A model generated the notes under the pieces. It saw only the letters and a list, made by a program, of their open reading frames with translations, had not been told where the DNA came from and made no database searches. Shown piece by piece: positions 1 through 6,567 of a DNA stretch of 64,000 bases. Each line of letters opens with the position of its first letter. The first letter of the stretch is position 1. Source of the DNA: Corynebacterium crudilactis (lineage in GTDB: Bacteria > Actinomycetota > Actinomycetes > Mycobacteriales > Mycobacteriaceae); NCBI RefSeq assembly GCF_001643015.1, contig NZ_CP015622.1, positions 1,191,358-1,255,357 on the forward strand. Reading direction: 5' to 3'. Made by a program: the position numbers and the translations under genes.

Positions 1-93
1 GCTGCGTCACTGCTGCTTCCAGTTCCGGGATCTCAACTTCTATTCTACGGTTTGGCCTGGTTGGTTATCCCATCACGCGATAACCTGCGCTAA
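1..93 (+). CDS. C-terminal end of a PspC-like membrane protein (partial)
   Basis: An open frame enters from the left edge and ends at TAA (91-93). It encodes about 30 residues: a hydrophobic stretch with LLLPVPGSQLLFYGLAWLVIP and then a short polar tail. A hydrophobic helix ending in 'WLVIP' plus a few charged residues is typical of the C-terminus of PspC-domain membrane proteins. The start and most of the gene lie outside the window, so this is a family guess from the tail only. A bidirectional terminator follows 17 bases later. Confidence 0.4.
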   Translation, partial: AASLLLPVPGSQLLFYGLAWLVIPSRDNLR

Positions 94-109
94 TCACGTA
101 AAATGAAGA

Positions 110-138
110 AAAGCCTGCACATTGATTGTGTAGGCTTT
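110..138. terminator. Bidirectional hairpin terminator between convergent genes
   Basis: AAAGCCTGCACA (110-121) pairs with TGTGTAGGCTTT (127-138) with one mismatch and a 5-base loop. There are A residues before and T residues after the stem. It lies between the end of the PspC-like gene (+) and the end of the gene at 146 (-), so it can serve both. Confidence 0.75.
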
Positions 139-145
139 ATTGATT

Positions 146-571
146 TTAATTAGCTAAAAGTCGCGCGAAACAGCGGGAAACCTGAGCGAGGCCATCGTTA
201 TCGTTGCTGTAAAGCTCAGACAGTGGCCAGCTGCGCTTTGGCGTGTGGATTTCCAGCAGTGAATGAGCTGCTTCGCCGCTGGTGTGGTCCAACGCGTTGA
301 TTCCAATATTGTCTAGCGTAACTACAGACAGCGTGAAATTAGATGGGGAAATAACGGGGATCATCACTCGTGTTGCGCCATTATTAATGTGCTCTTGAGC
401 ATCTGCCCGTAATTCTGCTACAGAAGTTCTTGTGGTGATAGGAATGACTGGAGCAAGAGGGTCAATTTTTAGTGACACATCAGAAGCGGTACGAAGTGCT
501 TTGAAATATACCGTGGCAGTTAGTAGCCGAAGTTCATTAGCTTTTTTGGTTTCAACCGTTTGTGCTTTCAT
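146..571 (-). CDS. Hypothetical protein, about 141 aa
   Basis: I do not recognise a family. The protein is soluble, mixed alpha/beta in character, with no signal peptide or membrane segment. Its middle part (PVISPSNFTLSVVTLDNIGINALDH) looks like a small sensor-like or binding domain, but this is not enough to assign a role. I chose the ATG at 571 (MKAQTVE) because GAGAAGG lies 6 bases upstream; the in-frame ATG at 577 abuts that Shine-Dalgarno sequence. It is convergent with the PspC-like gene and divergent from the FNR-family regulator, with about 300 bases between the two starts. Confidence 0.55.
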   Translation of the reverse strand: MKAQTVETKKANELRLLTATVYFKALRTASDVSLKIDPLAPVIPITTRTSVAELRADAQEHINNGATRVMIPVISPSNFTLSVVTLDNIGINALDHTSGEAAHSLLEIHTPKRSWPLSELYSNDNDGLAQVSRCFARLLAN

Positions 572-593
572 GTTCATCCTTCTCAACAATCAG

Positions 594-894
594 TAAATCC
601 CGCTAGTGACTTTTTGGATCGCCGGTTAGGGAATTCTGACACATGATGCTCAAGCGATACCGATTCGAATCCGTTTTCAAAGTCTATTGTCAAGAAATCC
701 TAATTGAATTCTTAGAAATTGGAACCTTAAGCAGTCAAACGTGACCAACACCATGCTATGTATAAGTCTTTGTATGTGCTTGACCAGCAGAAATTAAATA
801 TCAGCTGAAAAATTTCTTGCATATTACTCTTGTCTAATATAGGAAACTAGGCTAATTACGATGCATAGTGCTCTTCCTGGCTAGCATTGGAGTC
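594..894. other. Intergenic region between divergent genes
   Basis: AT-rich and without a convincing open frame. A plausible -10 for the regulator downstream is TAATAT at 835-840. The sequence GGAACCTTAAGC near 721 resembles GGAACCTTAAAC found just after the FNR-like box at 1663, which may be a shared element. I see no clear TTGAT-N4-ATCAA site here, so autoregulation of the regulator is not supported by an obvious box. Confidence 0.4.
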
Positions 895-1644
895 ATGACT
901 CAGATGACACAGAATCCCGTGAGGAAATCCTGTGCCCAACCGCATTCCTGTTCGCAGGAAGTGCGTTTGAAAGCCATGAACTCTTCTACGCTTACTAAAG
1001 ATTTAAACCCGCAAGAGCAACTTGAGCTGGATAGCTTAATCAGCGCTTGGTCGTGGTCTGAAGGCGATCCCATTTTCTTTGCTGGTGAACAACTAAGCGG
1101 TAGTTATCTCATCGTTGCCGGCCGAGTGCGAGTTGCCAGAGATACTGTTGATGGTCGAGAAATCACCGTAGATATAGCGACTCCCGGCGATATCATCGGA
1201 GTAATTGACTCCAAACCAGGTGCAGCACAAGATTCCGCGTGGGCGATGGAAACAACATGCGCTCTATATCTCCCCGCGGATGCTCTCGCCGATATTGTGG
1301 CAGATCACCCAAAACTCGCGTTAGCGTTAATCCGCATGCAGCAACAGCGCTTGGAAATAGCTCGTGACAGAGAAATTAGCTTGAGCACAGCACCCGTCGA
1401 ACAACGGGTAGCTGCAGCAGTAAAAGCACTCGGAGAAAAAATCGGCCAACGACAACGCAATGGCAATGTGCTCATTCAAGTACGAATACGCCGCGAAGAT
1501 ATCGCAGGCCTAGCAGGAACTACCGTGGAATCTACTTCTCGAGTGCTGGCTCGATTGAAAAAAGAAGGCGTGATTGACAGTGGTAGAGAATGGATCGCAA
1601 TTGTTGATGAAGCACAGTTGGGCAGCCTCAGTAAAGATTTCTAG
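895..1644 (+). CDS. FNR/CRP-family transcriptional regulator
   Basis: Cyclic-nucleotide-binding-type beta-barrel in the N-terminal half (GEQLSGSYLIVAGRVRVAR), a long dimerisation helix (about HPKLALALIRMQQQRLEIAR) and a C-terminal winged helix. The recognition helix reads TTVESTSRVLARLKKEG. Its E-x-x-S-R pattern is the one E. coli FNR uses to read TTGAT half sites, unlike the RETVGR pattern of CRP. The N-terminal extension holds a CX5C pair (SCAQPHSCS) and there is one more Cys in the barrel (TTCALY), which could serve redox or metal sensing; this is inference. The start is uncertain: ATG 895 or 904 keeps the Cys pair, whereas ATG 976 would remove it. FNR-like boxes lie immediately downstream at 1649 and at 2059, before the metal genes. 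Confidence 0.85.
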   Translation: MTQMTQNPVRKSCAQPHSCSQEVRLKAMNSSTLTKDLNPQEQLELDSLISAWSWSEGDPIFFAGEQLSGSYLIVAGRVRVARDTVDGREITVDIATPGDIIGVIDSKPGAAQDSAWAMETTCALYLPADALADIVADHPKLALALIRMQQQRLEIARDREISLSTAPVEQRVAAAVKALGEKIGQRQRNGNVLIQVRIRREDIAGLAGTTVESTSRVLARLKKEGVIDSGREWIAIVDEAQLGSLSKDF

Positions 1645-1648
1645 TTAC

Positions 1649-1690
1649 TTGATCTGGATCAAGGAACCTTAAACGGCCAGCTCTTAAAGT
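1649..1690 (+). promoter_or_regulatory. FNR-like box and promoter of the HMA chaperone gene
   Basis: TTGATCTGGATCAA (1649-1662) is an exact match to the FNR consensus TTGAT-N4-ATCAA. TAAAGT (1685-1690) is a plausible -10. If transcription starts about 7 bases later, the box centre lies near -41.5, the classical position for FNR-type activation. The same arrangement recurs at 2059. Confidence 0.7.
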
Positions 1691-1739
1691 TAAAGGTACA
1701 CAGAGAAACAACACCTAATACTGAAAGGGCTGGATTATC

Positions 1740-1976
1740 ATGACCACCTCAAACACCTTGAAGAAGACCACACTTCGTTCCGATGAGTTTACCTGCCCAT
1801 CGTGTGTAGCCAAGATCGAGAACAAACTCAATGGGATGGATGGAGTAGAAAACGCAACCGTTAAGTTCTCCTCTGGACGCATCCTGGTCGATCATGATCC
1901 CACAAAAGCAACTGTGAAAGATCTAGTCGATGCAGTAGCTGAAGTTGGATACACAGCGAAACCATCTGCCATTTAA
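1740..1976 (+). CDS. HMA-domain metallochaperone (CopZ-like)
   Basis: A 78-residue protein made of a single heavy-metal-associated domain. It has the CXXC metal site FTCPSCVAKIE (Cys19 and Cys22) and the expected ferredoxin-like pattern (VENATVKFSSGRILVDHD, VDAVAEVGYTAK). Such proteins bind Cu(I) or Zn(II) and hand the metal to a P-type ATPase. The ATPase encoded next lacks an N-terminal HMA domain, so this separate protein probably supplies that function. It has its own FNR-box promoter upstream and a strong terminator downstream, so it is transcribed independently of the ATPase. The metal cannot be told from the sequence. Confidence 0.85.
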   Translation: MTTSNTLKKTTLRSDEFTCPSCVAKIENKLNGMDGVENATVKFSSGRILVDHDPTKATVKDLVDAVAEVGYTAKPSAI

Positions 1977-1991
1977 ATACCTTGCCTTCCC

Positions 1992-2034
1992 AAGAACCTC
2001 CTGTCGCTTTTCAGTGACAGGAGGTTCTTTTTTA
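1992..2034 (+). terminator. Strong rho-independent terminator after the HMA gene
   Basis: AAGAACCTCCTGTC (1992-2005) pairs perfectly with GACAGGAGGTTCTT (2016-2029), followed by a T run. It separates the chaperone transcript from the ATPase gene. Confidence 0.9.
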
Positions 2035-2058
2035 TTGCTGGGAGCTTTTCGCCGATCT

Positions 2059-2100
2059 TTGATCTAGCTCAAGGTACTTCAAAGCTGCACGTCATAGCGT
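2059..2100 (+). promoter_or_regulatory. FNR-like box and promoter of the P1B ATPase gene
   Basis: TTGATCTAGCTCAA (2059-2072) matches the FNR consensus with one mismatch in the right half site. TAGCGT (2095-2100) sits at exactly the same distance from the box as the -10 of the upstream promoter, and GTTAAAG occurs at the same offset in both. This indicates that the two promoters are controlled together. Confidence 0.65.
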
Positions 2101-2136
2101 TAAAGATGAAGGAATTTGAAAGAGGAAGGGAAAACC

Positions 2137-4026
2137 ATGAAAACTTGGAAGACCTGGGGTGTCGCAGGAATCTCAGGATTATTAATCGTCTTATCTTGGC
2201 TAAGCACTTTGTTATGGACAAATGCGATAAGCCCACTGTTGGCAGATGCCTTTATGATCGCTGCAGCAGTTGTAGCAGGCTGGCCGATCGCTAAATCTGC
2301 TTATCAGGCTCTGCGCATTCGCATGATTTCGATTGATTTACTCGTTGTGGTGGCAGCTGTTGGAGCTCTTTTTATCAACAACTTTTGGGAATCAGCCGCA
2401 GTGACATTTCTATTTGCCCTCGGAAAAGCGCTCGAGCAAGCGACGATGAATCGTACTAGAAAATCACTGTCCGACCTGGTTGATTCAGCTCCAGAAACAG
2501 CAACCAAATTAAACGCAGATGATTCAACTACCACTGTGGAACTCTGGGAACTTAACCCCGGCGATATCGTATTAGTGCGCAATGGTGAGCAGATCCCAGT
2601 CGATGGAAAAGTAATTATTGGCGCAGGTGGAGTAGATGAAGCCACTATTACTGGTGAGTCTATGCCTGCTGAAAAAACACCTGGCTCTGAAGTTTTTGCG
2701 GGAACCTGGCTGCGTTCTGGTGTCTTAAGAGTTGAAGCAACTGGAATTGGTTCTGATTCCACATTGGCAAAAATTATTCACCGAGTAGAAGACGCTCAGG
2801 ATGATAAAGCCCGTACCCAAACATTCCTAGAAAAGTTCTCCGCTTGGTACACACCTGGTGTCATGATTTCCGCAGCGGTTGTCGGACTGATCACCATGAA
2901 TGTGGAATTGGCCCTTACCCTGTTGGTCATTGGTTGCCCGGGCGCTCTAGTTATTTCGATTCCAGTGTCCATCGTGGCAGGTATTGGCAGAGCAGCACGT
3001 GATGGTGTGCTGATTAAGGGTGGCGAATATTTAGAAACCGCCGCGAAGGTAGATGTTGTCGTGGTCGATAAAACAGGAACATTAACTACTGGGCAACCTC
3101 AGCTCACTGACGTGGAATCCCTGGATGCAACTTTTAGCACCGATAAGATCCTGGAACTAGCAGCACGTGCAGAAACAGCTTCGGAACACCCACTAGCTGA
3201 AGCAATTATTCGTGGTGCCGGAGAACGTGGATTATCTACTGAGCTTGTTTTTGACGCACGCAATGTCACTGGCCGAGGCATCATCGCAGACGTTGACGGT
3301 CAAGAAATCGCCGTTGGCTCAGCTGCATTGCTTAATCACACCCCCGATTCAGCCAAAATCCTTGCGCTCAATGAACAAGGAAAAACAGCCATGTTTGTTG
3401 GAGTCGATGGGCGAGCGGTAGGGATCGTTGCGGTGGCAGATGCGATTCGATCTGATTCTTTATCTGCGATTAAGGCACTGCACCGAGCCGGAATTGAAGT
3501 CATCATGGCGACCGGTGACGCAGATCGAGTGGCACAAAATGTTGGCATGGAACTTGGCGTAGATGATGTGCGCGCTGAACTGCTTCCGGAAGACAAACTA
3601 GAAATTGTTCGTGAATTGCAAGCAGCAGGAAAAACCGTGGCAATGGTTGGCGATGGAGTCAATGACACCCCAGCACTGGCTGCTGCAGACATTGGTGTCG
3701 CGATGGGAGCAGCCGGCTCACCCGCTGCAATTGAGACCGCGGATATTGCCCTCATGGCAGACCGACTCCCACGATTGGCTCATGCCGTGACACTAGCCAA
3801 GCGAACCGTGAACACCATGAGGATCAACATCGCCATTGCCCTAGTTACCGTGGTGGTATTGCTCGCCGGAGTGCTGTTCGGAGGCGTCACCATGTCCGTC
3901 GGAATGTTGGTACATGAAGCAAGCGTGCTGTTAGTCATTGGTATCGCGATGCTCTTGCTGCGACCAACGTTGAAAGAAGAACCAGCCGTAATGAGCAAGA
4001 AGAGTGTGGATCGAGTGAATGCGTAA
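2137..4026 (+). CDS. P1B-type heavy-metal exporting ATPase with a CPG membrane motif
   Basis: A 629-residue P-type ATPase. Visible signatures are T172GES (actuator domain), D311KTGT (phosphorylated Asp), the SEHPLA nucleotide-domain motif and G505DGVND. The membrane metal motif is Cys267-Pro-Gly (IGCPGALVISIP) instead of the usual CPC or CPH, so the second Cys ligand is missing. There is no N-terminal HMA domain; the cognate metal-binding domain is probably the separate 78-residue protein upstream. About eight membrane helices are expected. The ATG at 2137 is preceded by AGAGGAAGGG; an upstream ATG at 2116 lacks a good ribosome site. Likely role: export of Cu, Zn or a related metal. The substrate is not determined. 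Confidence 0.88.
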   Translation: MKTWKTWGVAGISGLLIVLSWLSTLLWTNAISPLLADAFMIAAAVVAGWPIAKSAYQALRIRMISIDLLVVVAAVGALFINNFWESAAVTFLFALGKALEQATMNRTRKSLSDLVDSAPETATKLNADDSTTTVELWELNPGDIVLVRNGEQIPVDGKVIIGAGGVDEATITGESMPAEKTPGSEVFAGTWLRSGVLRVEATGIGSDSTLAKIIHRVEDAQDDKARTQTFLEKFSAWYTPGVMISAAVVGLITMNVELALTLLVIGCPGALVISIPVSIVAGIGRAARDGVLIKGGEYLETAAKVDVVVVDKTGTLTTGQPQLTDVESLDATFSTDKILELAARAETASEHPLAEAIIRGAGERGLSTELVFDARNVTGRGIIADVDGQEIAVGSAALLNHTPDSAKILALNEQGKTAMFVGVDGRAVGIVAVADAIRSDSLSAIKALHRAGIEVIMATGDADRVAQNVGMELGVDDVRAELLPEDKLEIVRELQAAGKTVAMVGDGVNDTPALAAADIGVAMGAAGSPAAIETADIALMADRLPRLAHAVTLAKRTVNTMRINIAIALVTVVVLLAGVLFGGVTMSVGMLVHEASVLLVIGIAMLLLRPTLKEEPAVMSKKSVDRVNA

Positions 4027-4189
4027 GGGGTAATTTAGAACAGAGAGGATAGATTCTTCTTCACTTGGATTCTGCCGAGATACCTGATGAAGAGGAATGC
4101 TTCTTTGCTGTTTTATCAGCGTGAAGTAGTTCTGCTGATGTTGAATAAAACCTAATGCTCCCGTCTTCTTATGACGGTGGGACATTTTC

Positions 4190-4387
4190 TTATTTTAGCC
4201 ACCCGGCGACGGTTGGTTCTGACCGCTCAGTGACTTTAGGCATTCGGTATTTTGTAATTCCGGCTTCGTTGGCAGCTTTTGCTGTTTGGGTGCGCTCTTC
4301 TTTTGCGCTCTTTAGTTCGGATTCAAGCCTGCGAACTTTGTGTTCTGTGTTCTCAAGGTTCTTCAGTAGTTCGTTGGTGGCGTTCAT
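4190..4387 (-). CDS. Small coiled-coil/HTH protein, 65 aa
   Basis: The first half is a heptad-rich coiled coil (LLKNLENTEHKVRRLESELKSAKEER). The second half reads like a helix-turn-helix: AKAANEAGITKYRMPKVTERSEPTVAGWLK, with the Gly-turn and a 'SEPTVAGWL' recognition helix. This combination suggests a small dimeric DNA-binding protein. The start has a good ribosome site (AAAAGGA, rc of 4393-4399) 5 bases upstream. A 9-bp inverted repeat lies upstream in the promoter region, consistent with autoregulation. It is short, but composition, RBS and domain pattern make it likely to be real. I cannot name a family. Confidence 0.6.
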   Translation of the reverse strand: MNATNELLKNLENTEHKVRRLESELKSAKEERTQTAKAANEAGITKYRMPKVTERSEPTVAGWLK

Positions 4388-4410
4388 GGTTTCCTTTTAG
4401 TTATATGATC

Positions 4411-4435
4411 TATTACTAAATCATTATTAGTAATA
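4411..4435. promoter_or_regulatory. Palindromic operator candidate upstream of the 65-aa gene
   Basis: TATTACTAA (4411-4419) and TTAGTAATA (4427-4435) are perfect inverted repeats separated by 7 bases. The site lies 24-48 bases upstream of the start of the small HTH gene, where its promoter must be. An AT-rich dyad of this size is typical of repressor operators. Confidence 0.5.
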
Positions 4436-4610
4436 ATAATTCGGGGATAGTCTACTTTTGTCTCTTTTCTTATTTGATGGTCGCCACTGCATTTACCTCG
4501 CAATTAAAAAACTGCTGTCATCTATGCCAAATCGACGTTTGAATTAGGATTTAGCAGCTTCACTCGGTCATCTAAAAGCCACGACAATCCCACAACATCC
4601 GGTCTATATT

Positions 4611-4642
4611 CCAGACATTACGAGGCATTGCCAGACACTACG
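4611..4642. repeat. Short direct repeat CCAGACAYTACG
   Basis: CCAGACATTACG (4611-4622) is repeated as CCAGACACTACG (4631-4642), 20 bases apart. The surrounding stretch 4436-4654 has no gene that I can support. Confidence 0.4.
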
Positions 4643-4654
4643 GAGAAAACCAAA

Positions 4655-4690
4655 ACCTCCAACACGCTGCAGAAACAGCATGTTGGAGGT
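4655..4690 (-). terminator. Terminator of the tRNA-Arg gene
   Basis: ACCTCCAACA and TGTTGGAGGT form the outer stem, with GCTG/CAGC extending it inside. Read on the minus strand it is followed by T-rich sequence (GGTTTTGGTTTTC). It lies just past the 3' end of the tRNA. Confidence 0.85.
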
Positions 4691-4701
4691 GTTGTGAAAA
4701 G

Positions 4702-4774
4702 TGCCCCCGATAGGAGTCGAACCTACGACCTTCGGTACCGGAAACCGGTGCTCTATCCACTGAGCTACGGAGGC
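4702..4774 (-). tRNA. tRNA-Arg (anticodon CCG)
   Basis: The cloverleaf is 73 bases: 7-bp acceptor stem (GCCTCCG/CGGGGGC with one T-G pair), D arm GCTC-AGTGGATA-GAGC, anticodon loop TTCCGGT giving anticodon CCG (reads CGG), 5-base variable loop AGGTC, and T arm with TTCGACT. CCA is not encoded. The anticodon stem CCGGT/ACCGA has a C27-A43 mismatch at its outer end. It lies about 1.8 kb from argS, which charges it. Confidence 0.93.
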
Positions 4775-4845
4775 GAACCGCTGCCTTCACCGAATTGGTG
4801 ATGACAACGGTGTAACTCTATCACCATTTGTTAATCGGAAAGCAA

Positions 4846-6429
4846 TTAGCCAGCTGTAATTGGGGTAGGGGTGTATCCCTCAACACTGGTGGCGGTGGCG
4901 TGTCCGGTGCGGAGGTAGTCCACGACGATGTTGTTGACTGCCTGGTTGTTTCCGCCGTATGCCTGGCCGTGCCCTGGGCCGTTTACGGTGACTACGTGTG
5001 CGTTCATGGAACGTGCGAGGTCCCCGTGGGTCCAGTATGGGGTTTGTGGGTCGCTGGTGCCTTGGAGGAGGAGCGGACGGACGGCGAGTTGGGAGCCGTC
5101 GGTTGGCTGTTGTCCGCTGGACGGGTTGATGCCGGAGCAGGCTTGGCCGGAGCTGAATTTCACGGAGTAGACGTCGAAGACATCGCCGGTGACAAAGCCG
5201 GTCCAGGCCATGCGGGCTATGGCAACTGGGTCTGGGGCGACGGTGTTTTCGTTGCACATGACCAGGCGTTGCATGTTGACGCTGGCGTTCATGCTTTCGA
5301 TGACATAAGGGTCATCGCCAGTTTCGGAGACATCTGGGATCGGGGTGTGGCCGGCGATAGCGTCGGCAAGCATTGGCCATGTGGTTGGCTGCGGGATCAA
5401 AGCGCGGGAGGCATTGAGTAGTGGGCTCATGGATTGGTTGGATCCTGGGTTCAAAAGCTGGGATGCCAGACCTTGGATCTGCACGGATGCTGGGTTGGTG
5501 GCAGTGATAACATCTGCGCCTGTTTGTCCTGCCCAGGCGAATGCTGGTGGGATATCGCCAACTTGTGCTGGTGGTGGCGCAACGGTTGGGTTGGTGCCGG
5601 TTTCAGCCACGATTTTGTTGGACCAGTTTTGGTAGACCGCCAGTGGGGTAGCGCCGAGGTGATAGGTGTCATTGTTGGCTGCGACCCAGTTGAAGAAGTC
5701 ATTCAGGGAGTTTTTGTAGCCCTGTTCTTGGGAGGCCATAATGCCGTTCCATGCGAGGTTGGGGGACATCGCGGAATCAAGGACAACTTTGTCGGTGTGC
5801 TGTGGGTAGCGGGACGCATAGACGGAGCCTAGGTAGGTGCCGTAGGAGAGTCCGAAGATGGAGATCTTGTCTTCGCCGAGGGCTTGACGGACGCGTTCCC
5901 AATCGTTGGCGGTGTTATCGGTGGTCAGGCTGGAGGTGTATCCCGGGGTGCCAATTTCACAGGAATCTTTAACAAAGGCACCTTCGCGTGTGAGCATGGA
6001 CAGTGGATCATATCCAGGTGCGATGTTGTTGCAATCGACTGGAGTGGATCCCACCATACCGCGGGGCTGTACTGCTACGAGATCAAATTCTTGGTACATG
6101 GCAGCAGGCCAGTTCATGGCTTGGTTTCCGAAGAAGCTGTAGGCATCACCGCCTGGTCCGCCTGCGTTGCCGAAGACGGTTCCGCGTTTTTGTCCTTGGG
6201 CGGGTACTTTGACAAAACCCACGCTGATATCGCCAAGTGATGGATCTGAGTAGTGCATTGGAACATCAATGCGACCGCACTGTGCTGAGGCAATATCTAC
6301 CTGGGGTGGGCATTCTTCCCACGTGATGTTTTCTTGCGCTGCAGCCAGGGGAGTGGAGATTAAAAATGGGCTGAGTGCTGTGGTGGCAGCCAGTACTGCC
6401 AACATCTTTTTCATTGTCGTACGGGGCAT
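4846..6429 (-). CDS. Secreted alpha/beta-hydrolase, tripeptidyl-aminopeptidase-like
   Basis: A 527-residue exported protein. The N-terminus MPRTTMKKMLAVLAATTALSPF...AAAQ is a Sec signal peptide ending near AQ-EN. The mature part has the alpha/beta-hydrolase nucleophile elbow GLSYGTYLGS (Ser), an oxyanion region NAGGPGG, and a C-terminal TAP-like segment (LLLQGTSDPQTPY, GPGHGQ) carrying the likely Asp and His. This is the layout of actinobacterial secreted tripeptidyl aminopeptidases and related hydrolases. The start ATG at 6429 is preceded by TTGGAG. It is divergent from argS and monocistronic. The substrate (peptide or ester) is not resolved. Confidence 0.85.
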   Translation of the reverse strand: MPRTTMKKMLAVLAATTALSPFLISTPLAAAQENITWEECPPQVDIASAQCGRIDVPMHYSDPSLGDISVGFVKVPAQGQKRGTVFGNAGGPGGDAYSFFGNQAMNWPAAMYQEFDLVAVQPRGMVGSTPVDCNNIAPGYDPLSMLTREGAFVKDSCEIGTPGYTSSLTTDNTANDWERVRQALGEDKISIFGLSYGTYLGSVYASRYPQHTDKVVLDSAMSPNLAWNGIMASQEQGYKNSLNDFFNWVAANNDTYHLGATPLAVYQNWSNKIVAETGTNPTVAPPPAQVGDIPPAFAWAGQTGADVITATNPASVQIQGLASQLLNPGSNQSMSPLLNASRALIPQPTTWPMLADAIAGHTPIPDVSETGDDPYVIESMNASVNMQRLVMCNENTVAPDPVAIARMAWTGFVTGDVFDVYSVKFSSGQACSGINPSSGQQPTDGSQLAVRPLLLQGTSDPQTPYWTHGDLARSMNAHVVTVNGPGHGQAYGGNNQAVNNIVVDYLRTGHATATSVEGYTPTPITAG

Positions 6430-6530
6430 AGGGGCTCCAAGGACTTTCTGGTTAAAGTTTTATTTTCGCTACATAGCCTAGTGATTTTTGAAGAAAAAGG
6501 CAGGAAATTCTTATAACTGTGGGTCATATT

Positions 6531-6567
6531 CTGTATGACGGGTGTACCTCGGCTAGAATTTCTCCCC
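6531..6567 (+). promoter_or_regulatory. Leaderless promoter of argS-lysA
   Basis: TAGAAT at 6554-6559 is a good -10, and the argS ATG (6568) begins only 8 bases after it. No Shine-Dalgarno sequence precedes the ATG. The mRNA therefore probably starts at or within a base or two of the start codon. The same spacing is seen before the AtpI-like gene at 38736. The -35 region (around 6531-6536) is weak. Confidence 0.65.

Noticed and set aside
2304..2762. Long open frames antisense to the P1B ATPase and similar frames opposite narG, rho, atpD and etfA
   Set aside because: They are mirror frames of well-supported genes, lack ribosome sites and have low-complexity or unnatural composition.
3931..4185. 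Minus-strand frame of 84 codons overlapping the end of the ATPase gene
   Set aside because: No ribosome site, overlaps a real gene by almost 100 bases and shows no recognisable domain.
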